Below are positions 28,033 to 37,034 of a stretch of 48,146 nucleotides of DNA, one piece after another. Source of the stretch: an uncultured Lachnospiraceae bacterium (GTDB lineage: Bacteria > Bacillota > Clostridia > Lachnospirales > Lachnospiraceae); contig CAMWQW010000027.1 in the NCBI GenBank assembly GCA_947176505.1, positions 1 through 48,146 on the forward strand. The letters run 5' to 3'. The notes under the pieces were generated by a model. It saw only the letters and a program-made list of their open reading frames with translations. It had not been told where the DNA came from and ran no database searches. Numbering within the stretch: position 1 is the stretch's first letter; every line of letters begins with the position of its first letter. The position numbers and the translations under genes are program-made.

Positions 28033-28389
28033 TTAACTTTGCATGTTCTTAAACCGAATAAAATGATAACTCTCCATAATCTGCATATACTTCACCACGC
28101 GCGGATAGAGCGGTTCCACTTCGTCCCCGAACTCTTCCTTCTGCAAATCCGCCAGTTCCATCACGGTCTTCTCACCGTCAATGAGTGGCCACAAGAAACT
28201 GCCGTATTTCTCCATATGGACTTTCGTATATTTCGGTCTTTTAAAAAGTTTCTGCGCCATACGGTTAAACACTCCCGTATTTTCCACTTCCAGAACAATG
28301 ATTCCTTCCTCATCGGCGCTCCATGTAAGCTCGAGCGACCGCTCCGGAATCAGATCAAGATAATTCTTCTGCTGCTTTTTCTTCTTCAT
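28033..28389 (-). CDS. PqqD-family protein
   Basis: The 118-residue protein ends with a compact winged-helix-like PqqD segment (GSFLWPLIDGEKTVMELADL, then EEFGDEVEPLYPRVVKYM). PqqD-like domains bind leader peptides of ribosomally made, modified peptides and pass them to a radical SAM enzyme. Here no radical SAM gene or precursor peptide is in view. The start codon overlaps the stop of the OPT transporter gene by one base (TGATG), so the two are translationally coupled and probably work together. A role in peptide recognition at or for the transporter is speculation. Confidence 0.7.
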   Translation of the reverse strand: MKKKKQQKNYLDLIPERSLELTWSADEEGIIVLEVENTGVFNRMAQKLFKRPKYTKVHMEKYGSFLWPLIDGEKTVMELADLQKEEFGDEVEPLYPRVVKYMQIMESYHFIRFKNMQS

Positions 28390-30287
28390 CAGTTCTTACT
28401 CTTCTTCCACAAGGAGAACTTAAGCAGACACAGAATCATCACAACCATCAGCACAACACCGCCGATATTGCCAAGGTTTAAGAAACCTGACAAATCCATG
28501 GTGATGCCGCAGACTGCCAAGATAGCCAGCAGAATACCTACCAGACCTTCACCCGCAATCATTCCGGCGCAGTACAGCGTACCGTCTGTGGACTGACGCT
28601 CTTTCGTCTTCGCATCCACTTTCTTTCTGCCATCCATCACCATGCGGACAACACCGCCGATCATGATGCTGGCATTTAAGTAAATCGGCAAATACAGCCC
28701 GATAGCAAAAGGCATAACCGGAATCCGCAAAATCTCCAGACCAAGGGCAAGGAATACACCGATAAATACGAGATTCCAAGGAAGCTCACCGCCCATGATG
28801 CCTTCCACAATCATCTTCATCAGAGTCGCCTGAGGCGCTGGAACTTCCGCACCACCGTAACCCCACGCTGCATTCAACAGATACAGCACGCCACCGATTG
28901 CAAGACCGGAAGCGACTACACCTACAAGCTCGCCTATCTGCTGTCTCTTCGGTGTCGCACCGAGCAGGAATCCTGTCTTTAAATCCTGCGAGGTATCGCC
29001 CGCGATAGCCGCGATAATACAAATAACGGAACCGATTGCAATCGCACCCGTCATACCGGTAATCCCGCTGTCTCCCGTAGCCTTAATCGTAATTGTGGCA
29101 ATTAGAAGCGTGGCAATCGCCATACCGGACACCGGGTTATTGGAGCTTCCGATCAGTCCTACCATGCGGGAAGATACGGTCGCAAAGAAGAAACCGAATA
29201 CTACGATAAGCAGTGCACCCAGAATATTAACGGGAATTGCCGGAACAAGCCAGATAACCAGAACCATTGCTACGATACCGATCATAACAATATTCATGGA
29301 CAGATCCTGCGCCGTTCTCGCATTACTTGTATTCTTACCGCCCTTCATGCTCTTAATAGAGTCTCTGAATGTAGTGATAATAAGCGGAAGCGATTTGATC
29401 AAGGAAATGATACCACCCGTTGCGATTGCTCCTGCGCCGATATATCTCACATAGGAACCCCAGATATTAGAAGCGCCGCCGCTCTCATAGAGCTGTCCGA
29501 TTGTAGTGCCCACGTCCGCCGGATACATCCATGTATTTGCACCAAACAGGCAAATCATCGGAATGATTACCATCCATCCGAACAGTGAACCTACGAACAT
29601 ATAGGAAGCAATCCTCGGTCCTACGATATATCCCACACCGAGAAGCGCCGGGTAGACTTCCATACCAAGTTCGCCTTTAAAGGAACGAAACTCTGCCGCA
29701 ATATCCGCCGGGATTACCTTGATGCCGTCCACGAGGAATTTGAAGATTGCTGCAAGTCCCATACCGCTGAATACGGTAGATGCATTGGAGCCGCCTTCCT
29801 CTCCCGCAAGGAGTACTTCCGCACACGCTGTTCCTTCCGGATATAAAAGCGTTGCATGTTCCTTGACAATCAAGGCGTTGCGCAGCGGAATCATAAACAG
29901 TACGCCCAATATACCGCCGCATAACGCAATCAGCGTAATCTCCACAAGACTCGGCATATCACACAATCCGTCTTCCGCCCACAGAAACAGCGCCGGCATT
30001 GTAAAGATAGCACCGGCTGCAAGAGACTCACCGGCGGAACCGATGGTCTGGACCATGTTACTCTCCAAAATGGAGTTTTTCTTCATAATGACACGAATCA
30101 CACCCATGGAAATAACTGCTGCCGGAATGGATGCGGACACGGTCATGCCGACACGAAGTCCCAGATACGCATTCGCAGCGCCGAATACGATAGCAAGGAT
30201 AATTCCCATGATGATTGATGTCACCGTAAACTCCGGCGTAATCTTCTCCGCCGGGATATACGGTTTGAACTCTTTGTTGTCGTTCAT
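28389..30287 (-). CDS. OPT-family oligopeptide transporter
   Basis: The 632-residue membrane protein has about 15 hydrophobic segments. It opens with the OPT pattern AEKITPEFTVTSIIMGIILA and GAANAYLGLRVGMTVSASIPAAV, and contains EHATLLYPEGTACAEVL, a conserved OPT element. The family imports small peptides or metal-chelator complexes with protons. AGGAG lies before the ATG, and a good promoter lies upstream, divergent from purC. It is coupled to the PqqD-like gene. Confidence 0.93.
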   Translation of the reverse strand: MNDNKEFKPYIPAEKITPEFTVTSIIMGIILAIVFGAANAYLGLRVGMTVSASIPAAVISMGVIRVIMKKNSILESNMVQTIGSAGESLAAGAIFTMPALFLWAEDGLCDMPSLVEITLIALCGGILGVLFMIPLRNALIVKEHATLLYPEGTACAEVLLAGEEGGSNASTVFSGMGLAAIFKFLVDGIKVIPADIAAEFRSFKGELGMEVYPALLGVGYIVGPRIASYMFVGSLFGWMVIIPMICLFGANTWMYPADVGTTIGQLYESGGASNIWGSYVRYIGAGAIATGGIISLIKSLPLIITTFRDSIKSMKGGKNTSNARTAQDLSMNIVMIGIVAMVLVIWLVPAIPVNILGALLIVVFGFFFATVSSRMVGLIGSSNNPVSGMAIATLLIATITIKATGDSGITGMTGAIAIGSVICIIAAIAGDTSQDLKTGFLLGATPKRQQIGELVGVVASGLAIGGVLYLLNAAWGYGGAEVPAPQATLMKMIVEGIMGGELPWNLVFIGVFLALGLEILRIPVMPFAIGLYLPIYLNASIMIGGVVRMVMDGRKKVDAKTKERQSTDGTLYCAGMIAGEGLVGILLAILAVCGITMDLSGFLNLGNIGGVVLMVVMILCLLKFSLWKKSKN

Positions 30288-30325
30288 CTTTCCCTCTCCT
30301 TTGTTATTTAATCAATATAAATAAA

Positions 30326-30354
30326 ATTATACTGGAATTGTAGAGTTTTTACAA
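30326..30354 (-). promoter_or_regulatory. Promoter of the OPT transporter operon
   Basis: TTGTAA (30349-30354), 17 bp and TATAAT (30326-30331) on the minus strand, about 40 bp before the start codon. Confidence 0.8.
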
Positions 30355-30419
30355 GAAAACTTTTCACGCCATGACATTTCTCGTGATTTCGCCAAAAAAT
30401 AATGCTTCTCTCTACACTC

Positions 30420-30449
30420 TTGTAAACTGCCCTCCGGTTCGTGTATAAT
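30420..30449 (+). promoter_or_regulatory. Promoter of purC
   Basis: TTGTAA (30420-30425), 18 bp and TATAAT (30444-30449). The start near 30456 gives a leader of about 105 nt to the chosen ATG. No purine riboswitch or PurR site was recognised. Confidence 0.75.
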
Positions 30450-30561
30450 TTATTCATGTAACTTCACACAATAATCTGAATTGAAAAACAGCACGCCGGA
30501 AGGCATACTCAAACCCGAAACTGCCGCCCGCATGCTCCGAAAGAAAGGAACAATTATCATC

Positions 30562-31434
30562 ATGACTGAATTAAAACCCATCAAAGAAGGTAAAGTACGC
30601 GAAATCTATGACAACGGCGACAGCCTGATCATGGTTGCCACAGACCGTATCAGCTGCTTCGATGTCATTCTGAACAATCAGGTGACGAAAAAGGGCGCTG
30701 TGCTGACACAGATGTCCAAATTCTGGTTTGACATGACGCAGGATATCTTACCGAATCACATGATTTCCGTAGATGTAAATGATATGCCGGAATTTTTCAG
30801 ACAAGAGAAATTTGACGGCAACAGTATGCTGTGCCGCAAGCTGGATATGCTTCCCATCGAATGTATCGTACGGGGCTACATCACCGGAAGCGGTTGGGCG
30901 AGCTATGTGAAAGACGGTACCGTATGCGGTATCAGACTGCCCGAAGGCTTGCAGGAATCCGACAAATTACCGGAGCCTATCTATACGCCTTCCACGAAAG
31001 CAGAGATTGGCGACCACGATGAGAATATTTCCTATGAACAGAGTATCGACTATCTGGAAAAGAGATTTCCCGGCAAAGGCGAGGAATACGCTGAAAAACT
31101 TCGCGACTATACCATCGCGCTCTATAAGAAATGCGCAGAATATGCTTTGACGCGCGGTATCATCATTGCAGATACAAAATTCGAATTCGGGTTGAACGAA
31201 GAAGGCAATATTGTCCTTGGCGATGAAATGCTCACCCCCGACAGTTCCCGCTTCTGGCCTGCTGACGGATATGAACCGGGTCATGCGCAGCCCTCTTTTG
31301 ACAAACAGTTCGCAAGAGACTGGCTTAAGAGCAATGAGGGACATGACTGGACATTGCCGGAAGATATCGTACAGAAGACGATTGACAAGTATTTGCAGGG
31401 TTATGAACTGTTGACAGGGAAGAAACTCGCATAA
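30562..31434 (+). CDS. purC: Phosphoribosylaminoimidazole-succinocarboxamide synthase
   Basis: SAICAR synthase joins aspartate to CAIR with ATP in purine synthesis. The 290-residue protein starts KEGKVREIYDNGDSLIMVATDRIS (cut for length here: the KVREIY and ATDRIS elements), has IVRGYITGSGWASY, the IADTKFEFG motif and DEMLTPDSSRFWPA. The ATG at 30562 is chosen because homology begins there; AAAGGA is 13 bases upstream, a long spacing. A TTG at 30481 would add 27 residues without family resemblance. It stands alone, divergent from the OPT operon, not in a purine operon. Confidence 0.95.
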   Translation: MTELKPIKEGKVREIYDNGDSLIMVATDRISCFDVILNNQVTKKGAVLTQMSKFWFDMTQDILPNHMISVDVNDMPEFFRQEKFDGNSMLCRKLDMLPIECIVRGYITGSGWASYVKDGTVCGIRLPEGLQESDKLPEPIYTPSTKAEIGDHDENISYEQSIDYLEKRFPGKGEEYAEKLRDYTIALYKKCAEYALTRGIIIADTKFEFGLNEEGNIVLGDEMLTPDSSRFWPADGYEPGHAQPSFDKQFARDWLKSNEGHDWTLPEDIVQKTIDKYLQGYELLTGKKLA

Positions 31435-31457
31435 TACGACGCAAACCCGAAAAACAT

Positions 31458-31503
31458 AAGTCTGTGTAACGGTAATTACTTCACCGCTGCACAGACTTTT
31501 CTT
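31458..31503 (+). terminator. Terminator between purC and the hybrid kinase gene
   Basis: AAGTCTGTG (31458-31466) pairs perfectly with CACAGACTT (31490-31498), with an inner CGGT/ACCG stem, then TTCTT. The A-rich other side lets it work for both converging genes. Confidence 0.85.
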
Positions 31504-31548
31504 AATATTAGTTCTCTGATTATCACGACACAATAATTATGTTTAAGA

Positions 31549-34500
31549 TTACGCCTTCAACAGCCCGATCATCTCGTCCGCCACATTCATGACTTCTTCC
31601 ATCATGACATCCGTAACCGCTACCCGCAGTGTCTCCATCTGCTGGCTGCAGCAATCCGGTATACGGCATTTCTCTAATTCCTGCATCGCTAAATCTACCG
31701 TGTCCAAGTCAAACTGATCCATGGCATCTCTCATATTCATCAGAATCTCTATGAGCTCTTGCGTCGGCACTTCCTTCTTATTCTGGTTACCGACTTCGCC
31801 GTAGGGTCGCAGAATATCTTTATAGCTTCGAAGCTCCGCAAGAAGTCCCGGCGTCTCCGCCGTAATCGTCTCCACATCGCCTGCATTGCCGCAATTCTCC
31901 ATACGGTGGAACCATTCAGACAAATGTGCCGCACCGACCATGCGTGCCGTATTTTTCAGAGCATGGACTTCTATCGTATAATCTCTGATCAGATTATCAG
32001 CAAGGCATTTCTCAATTTTGTTTGCCTTGGCATCAATTAATTTATAGAAATCTCCAAGCAGCTTATACCACAGCTTCTCGCTGCCGGAATACTTGACGCC
32101 GTCCGCCGAATTGATGCCCGGCAGTTCCGGAAGCGGAGCGCTCTGCGTCTCATTTGTATTTCCGTTCGCTCCCTGCGCTTTGTCCGCGTCTGTATCCGCG
32201 TCATCCGCATTCGGGATAATCAGTTCATCCGGAAGCCATCTCTTAATACATTTGCAGATTTCCTTCATCTCAATCGGCTTTGCCACGAAATCATCCATTC
32301 CCGCCTTGGCAAATTTCTCACGGGCATCCATCAGCGCATTTGCCGTCAAAGCGATAATCGGCACCGTACGATAATACTCATCCTCCGACTGACGCAGCTT
32401 CTCCGTAGTCTCGATACCGTCCATAACCGGCATCATATGATCCATGAAAATCATATGATATTTCTTCTCCGCTGCCATCTGGAGCGCACGCTTGCCGCTG
32501 TCAGCCAAGTCTATCTTCATATTCATCGGCTCCAAAAGACCTGCCGCCACCTCAAGGTTAATCTCATTGTCATCTACAATAAGCACGTTCGCCTCCGGCG
32601 CTGTGAAATTCATATAATCCTCTGTGACCGGACCGACATATAGCGCCTCATGATTGATTGTCTGACAGAAATTCAAGGTATAAAGCGGCTTATTAACAGC
32701 AGTGATACCTGCCGCATTGCACTCCTCCAGAAGCGGATTGCGAAGCACGCAGATTTCACCCATCTGTGTACTGTAATTATCCACATCGCCTGTCAGCTTA
32801 TCATATCCCTGCATATCCATAAAGAAACAGTCAAGCTGCTGTCTCGTCTCTTTCCACTCTTCATAAGGTATACAGGATATTCCGAACTTCTCCGCTAAAT
32901 CTTCCAATCCGTGCCATAAACATATCTTGCTGAAATATCCGCTGATCTTCAGGTTCTTGCGCGCCTCGTCATCATGAATCTGTGTGGCAAGCTGATCGGT
33001 GCATTTCTTCTGTATGATATTGAAATAAAATTCACTGCCTTCCCCGTAGGTACTGCGCACCCCAATATTACCGCCCATCAGCTCGACAAGCTGTTTAGAG
33101 ATAGATAAGCCCAAACCGGTACCCTCTTTGCTGCGGTTTTTCTTGCTGTCCACCTGTTGGAAGGAACCAAACAGCTTATCCATGTCCTCTTCCTTGATAC
33201 CTTGTCCCGTATCCTGCACGGACACCAGTAATTCTATATTATCGCCGTTAACATTGCCTATCCGTACCTGCAGCTTGACGAAGCCTCGCTCCGTAAACTT
33301 AATCGCATTGTTGACAATATTGATAATAATCTGCCTGATGCGAAGCCCGTCACCGTACAGCTTCTGCGGCAGCTTTTCATCAATATCAAATAATATTTCC
33401 ATATCTTTATCGCCGATACGCGTCAAGAAAATCATGCTCAGATCGCTAAACATAGACATCGGCTCGTATTCATCTTCCACAAGTTCCATTTTACCCGACT
33501 CCATCTTTGAAAAATCTAAAATATCGTTGACAATATTAAGAAGCGCATTGCCGGAGTTCTTAATGTTAACAAGATACCCTCTGTGCTGTTCCGGAAGATC
33601 CTCCCGCAGCAGGATTTCCGTCATACCCACAATCGCATTCATAGGTGTACGAATTTCGTGCGTAATATTGGATACAAAAGTCGATTTCGCCTGATTTGCC
33701 GCCTCAGCACGCTCCTTTAAGCCCTTCATGATGTCAGCCTGTTCCTTCGCGTTTCTCGCATACCGGAAGCTGTCCGTGATATCGTTAAACACATACATTT
33801 TACCGAAATATGCATTCTGCTTGGTCAGAAGACGGCTCCTCACATCATATACTTTATTATCATGTTCGATATTTCTCTTCTCGATAATACAATCATCCAA
33901 TTCTTCAATGATTGCCGGTAAAGATGTGACATTACTAAGCGGATACAGCTCTCTTGCCTTTTTGTTGTAATAGATAACCGTATTATCACGGTCGAGCACC
34001 ACAAGACCCGATGACAACTCATCTATCGCCTGATCCTGCGCCATAGACAAAGTCTCCAGTATCTTATCCTTGTACAGATATACGGAAAGTATAATCACGG
34101 ATACCAGATAAGCCACCAGCGTAGAATCATAGCCTCCAAACCAGTCATACATGTAACCAGCCCAGCCTGCAATCATCACTGCAAAAATTGCAAAAAAAGC
34201 CCGCAGCCTGTTACGCTCGCCTTCATTGACTACATGGATGTATTTCCGCACACAGGCAATCAGCATCGTTACGATATAGCATACGAGTACAATGTGGTAA
34301 ATCAGATACACCGGACCGTATGTAAGTACAAGATGCGGAAAAGCCCCTTCTGACGTATATCCGATACTACTGTAATACAGCCTGTGCTTTTCACATGTCA
34401 TGACTAAAAAAGTGATCATAATATGTCCGCACGACAAAACTGCCGGCAGCCATTTCGGCATCCTGACTTTACAGTAGTCCAAAACGAACAGAAACATAGT

Positions 34501-34731
34501 CAGCACAATAATCGGTTTGCCAAGATACGAGAATTTCACCGCTTGCAGCGCCTGTTCCGGCGTAGCCGCCTGCATCTCATACAGATAACCCACAAAATTG
34601 ACTAACAGTGCTGCCATCAGAAGCAGGAGCCTTATCTGCTGTCTTGACGGTCGTTGATTCATGAGGTAGACCGCCTCACCGAATAATACTATAATTCCCA
34701 AAATTTGTAAGAAAATAAACAATGTATACAT
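31549..34731 (-). CDS. Hybrid histidine kinase: 7TM sensor, PAS, kinase, receiver, HPt
   Basis: The 1,060-residue protein starts with seven membrane helices (about 1-220) of the 7TM histidine-kinase sensor type, then a PAS domain (about 235-320). The HisKA domain has His358 in NITHEIRTPMNA; the HATPase has NIVNNAIKF, VQDTGQGI and GTGLGLSISKQL. Residues about 590-700 look like a degenerate receiver. A full receiver (about 715-835) has Asp764 in IFMDHMMP and Lys in VAKPI. A C-terminal HPt domain carries His923 in EVHALKNTAR. This is an internal His-Asp-His phosphorelay that needs a separate response regulator, which is not adjacent. The start overlaps the stop of the EAL gene by one base (TAATG), so c-di-GMP breakdown and phosphorelay are made together. 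Confidence 0.93.
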   Translation of the reverse strand: MYTLFIFLQILGIIVLFGEAVYLMNQRPSRQQIRLLLLMAALLVNFVGYLYEMQAATPEQALQAVKFSYLGKPIIVLTMFLFVLDYCKVRMPKWLPAVLSCGHIMITFLVMTCEKHRLYYSSIGYTSEGAFPHLVLTYGPVYLIYHIVLVCYIVTMLIACVRKYIHVVNEGERNRLRAFFAIFAVMIAGWAGYMYDWFGGYDSTLVAYLVSVIILSVYLYKDKILETLSMAQDQAIDELSSGLVVLDRDNTVIYYNKKARELYPLSNVTSLPAIIEELDDCIIEKRNIEHDNKVYDVRSRLLTKQNAYFGKMYVFNDITDSFRYARNAKEQADIMKGLKERAEAANQAKSTFVSNITHEIRTPMNAIVGMTEILLREDLPEQHRGYLVNIKNSGNALLNIVNDILDFSKMESGKMELVEDEYEPMSMFSDLSMIFLTRIGDKDMEILFDIDEKLPQKLYGDGLRIRQIIINIVNNAIKFTERGFVKLQVRIGNVNGDNIELLVSVQDTGQGIKEEDMDKLFGSFQQVDSKKNRSKEGTGLGLSISKQLVELMGGNIGVRSTYGEGSEFYFNIIQKKCTDQLATQIHDDEARKNLKISGYFSKICLWHGLEDLAEKFGISCIPYEEWKETRQQLDCFFMDMQGYDKLTGDVDNYSTQMGEICVLRNPLLEECNAAGITAVNKPLYTLNFCQTINHEALYVGPVTEDYMNFTAPEANVLIVDDNEINLEVAAGLLEPMNMKIDLADSGKRALQMAAEKKYHMIFMDHMMPVMDGIETTEKLRQSEDEYYRTVPIIALTANALMDAREKFAKAGMDDFVAKPIEMKEICKCIKRWLPDELIIPNADDADTDADKAQGANGNTNETQSAPLPELPGINSADGVKYSGSEKLWYKLLGDFYKLIDAKANKIEKCLADNLIRDYTIEVHALKNTARMVGAAHLSEWFHRMENCGNAGDVETITAETPGLLAELRSYKDILRPYGEVGNQNKKEVPTQELIEILMNMRDAMDQFDLDTVDLAMQELEKCRIPDCCSQQMETLRVAVTDVMMEEVMNVADEMIGLLKA

Positions 34732-36797
34732 TACGCATCCTTCTCCACTTTCTCTTCAAACTCTTCAATCGGCATAGGCTTCGCAAAATAGAATCCCTGA
34801 ATCATATCGCAGCCCTGCCCTGCAAGGAAATCCACCTGTTCTTTCTTCTCGATACCCTCCGCAACCACACGCATATCTAAACTTCTGGCAAGCTGAATTG
34901 CTTCTTTCACTACAATCTGTCCTCTTCCGTCGTCATCGTCACCGCGGAAGAATTCTCCGTCCAGCTTCAATACATCAAGCGGTATATCTTTCAAAGAATT
35001 GAGCGAAGAATACCCCGCACCGAAATCATCCATGGATACGTGGAAGCCATAAGCCTTTAACTGCTTGACCGTCTCAACCAGAATATCTTTATCATCAAAA
35101 AATGCGCTTTCTGTCACTTCCAATTCAATCAACTCATGTTTGGGTCCGTAAGCATCCACAAGCTGACAGATGTGATCAGCCAGCCCTTCCTGTGCAAAAT
35201 GAGCTCGCGACACATTCACGGAAACCGGAATCATCTTCTTCCCCTGAATCATCCACTCCGCCTGCAATTTGGCAACCTGCGATATCATATAATCATCCAG
35301 CTGCGTAATAAAACCCGTATCCTCAAAAATCGGAATAAACCGCCCCGGAGCTATCAGCCCCTCTGTAGGACTGATCCAACGAACCAATGCCTCGGCTCCC
35401 ACCAGCTTCCCGTTAATCGGACTGTATTTCGGCTGCATATACACCTGAAACTCTCCATTGTTAAGCGCTTCTTCCATGGTATCCTCCACCCAGCGCTCCC
35501 ACATCTGTTTCCCAAGCATTTCCTGATCAAAGAATGTAATCTGCCTCTCGTCGGCACCGTTATCCGATATTCTCGCCGCATTTGCATATGTATACAACTG
35601 ATTAATATCCACATTTTTTCTTGTATGATACCACTTACCGTCCTCTGGCTGGTATGGCGGAATCATATTGATACCCGCACGAAAATGAATCTTCTGATCC
35701 GGCTTAAGCCCCGATAATTCCGCCAGCAGAGATCTTATGCGCTTGCTGCAGTTTTCTTGGTTTTCCTGCACATTCTCCCCCTCACAGGAAAGCAGTAAGC
35801 CGAAGTCAGCACCCTCGAACCTTGCAAAGAACTCATTTTTCCCAATTCTTGCTTTGAGAAAACCATCCATAGCCTCAAGCAGCTCTTCACCCGCCTTAAC
35901 CCCGTAGCAGGCGCAGTAGTTCTGATACCGTTCCAGATGAAGATTCACGATTGCAAAAGGTTTCTTGCTGTTTCTCCACCTTGTCAGTATCCGCTCTGCA
36001 TAATTTCGGAAATAGAACCAGTTCTTGCCGCCGGTGACCGCGTCCAAATAAATAAGCTGCGTCATTCTCCGCTGTGTCACGATGGAGCGCAGCGTGTTGA
36101 TAAAGAGTAGTATTATGGGTATCATCAATAAGAGCAGCGCAATGATACCAAAAATGCAGATATAGAAAATGTCCTGCCGCTGAAGCTGTATGATACATTT
36201 GACATACGCATCGTACTCGCCGTCGCCAAGCGGCGCTCTCAGCCAGTATCCCTGCGTGATAATCGTTTCATTCAGCCATGAGCCGAGCCCTTGATGCTCG
36301 GCGCCCGGCGAAAAGGTTCTCTTAATAACTTCATCGACCGGCATAGCGAAAATCGTATATGGACCTCCTTCATGTACAAACTGATTGTTGCTGTCGGCAA
36401 CCGCCACAAATCCCGCATCCAGTCCAAACTCCTGATTTAGTTTAAAATCAAGAACTAACCCGAAATCCGGTTCTGAAGACCCGGTTTTTATCAGCATTTG
36501 TCCGTCTGAATCCATCACATAAACATTGTTTTCGCCAAACGTATACTTATGTAAACCATCTACCGCGTCCGTAATACTGTCTCCGTTTGAAAGGAAACCG
36601 TTCAAAACTGCTTTCACATGCTGGGCTTCCCCGTACTGCTGCACAATCTTGGTTCCCATGATATATAATGCAAATAACTGCAGAAAAAGCGCAATCATGC
36701 CCACACATAACAGGGTAAACAGGACAAATGCCACGATTGACGGCCAGATTTTCTTTCTCTTCAATTTTTTAAAACGCTTCTCCTTCACACTGCTCAT
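34731..36797 (-). CDS. Membrane c-di-GMP phosphodiesterase (degenerate GGDEF + EAL)
   Basis: The 688-residue protein has membrane helices at about 20-48 and 208-235 flanking an extracellular sensor of about 160 residues. The GGDEF domain (about 248-375) has EGADF at 328-332 in place of GGDEF, so it should not make c-di-GMP and may bind GTP as a regulator. The EAL domain (about 440-680) keeps Glu469 of EAL, SVNVS, the Glu in ELEVTES, DDFGAGYSS, LKLD, VAEGIE and QGFYFAKP, so it should hydrolyse c-di-GMP to pGpG. It is the first gene of a two-gene operon with the hybrid kinase. A convincing promoter was not found. Confidence 0.93.
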   Translation of the reverse strand: MSSVKEKRFKKLKRKKIWPSIVAFVLFTLLCVGMIALFLQLFALYIMGTKIVQQYGEAQHVKAVLNGFLSNGDSITDAVDGLHKYTFGENNVYVMDSDGQMLIKTGSSEPDFGLVLDFKLNQEFGLDAGFVAVADSNNQFVHEGGPYTIFAMPVDEVIKRTFSPGAEHQGLGSWLNETIITQGYWLRAPLGDGEYDAYVKCIIQLQRQDIFYICIFGIIALLLLMIPIILLFINTLRSIVTQRRMTQLIYLDAVTGGKNWFYFRNYAERILTRWRNSKKPFAIVNLHLERYQNYCACYGVKAGEELLEAMDGFLKARIGKNEFFARFEGADFGLLLSCEGENVQENQENCSKRIRSLLAELSGLKPDQKIHFRAGINMIPPYQPEDGKWYHTRKNVDINQLYTYANAARISDNGADERQITFFDQEMLGKQMWERWVEDTMEEALNNGEFQVYMQPKYSPINGKLVGAEALVRWISPTEGLIAPGRFIPIFEDTGFITQLDDYMISQVAKLQAEWMIQGKKMIPVSVNVSRAHFAQEGLADHICQLVDAYGPKHELIELEVTESAFFDDKDILVETVKQLKAYGFHVSMDDFGAGYSSLNSLKDIPLDVLKLDGEFFRGDDDDGRGQIVVKEAIQLARSLDMRVVAEGIEKKEQVDFLAGQGCDMIQGFYFAKPMPIEEFEEKVEKDA

Positions 36798-36965
36798 AGA
36801 GCTGCCTCCTGCTTACTTACAATAAATCATATAAAAAGATACCTATATTCTAGCACAAGATTTTCCAAATGTCTCCATTCCTTCTGTATGAGATTACTGT
36901 TTTTAAGGTCGAAATAGAAAATATACTACGAAAGCACTGACCCGATACCGCTTATTCGCTTATCT

Positions 36966-36993
36966 GAAAAGAGTTGACCATACAGTCAACTCT
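36966..36993 (-). terminator. Terminator after the TrpB2-like gene
   Basis: AGAGTTGAC and GTCAACTCT (36993-36985 and 36978-36970) form a 9-bp perfect stem with a six-base loop, followed on the minus strand by TTTTC. The rest of the 237-bp gap between 36798 and 37034 holds no gene. Confidence 0.75.
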
Positions 36994-37034
36994 CTTACTC
37001 ATTGTCTCATTGATTTTCCTGCCAATCCGCTGCA

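Noticed and set aside
36838..36846. GATACC near the EAL gene as a YesN operator
   Set aside because: It is a single site in the opposite orientation to the gene and does not abut a -35 box, unlike the two glucan promoters.
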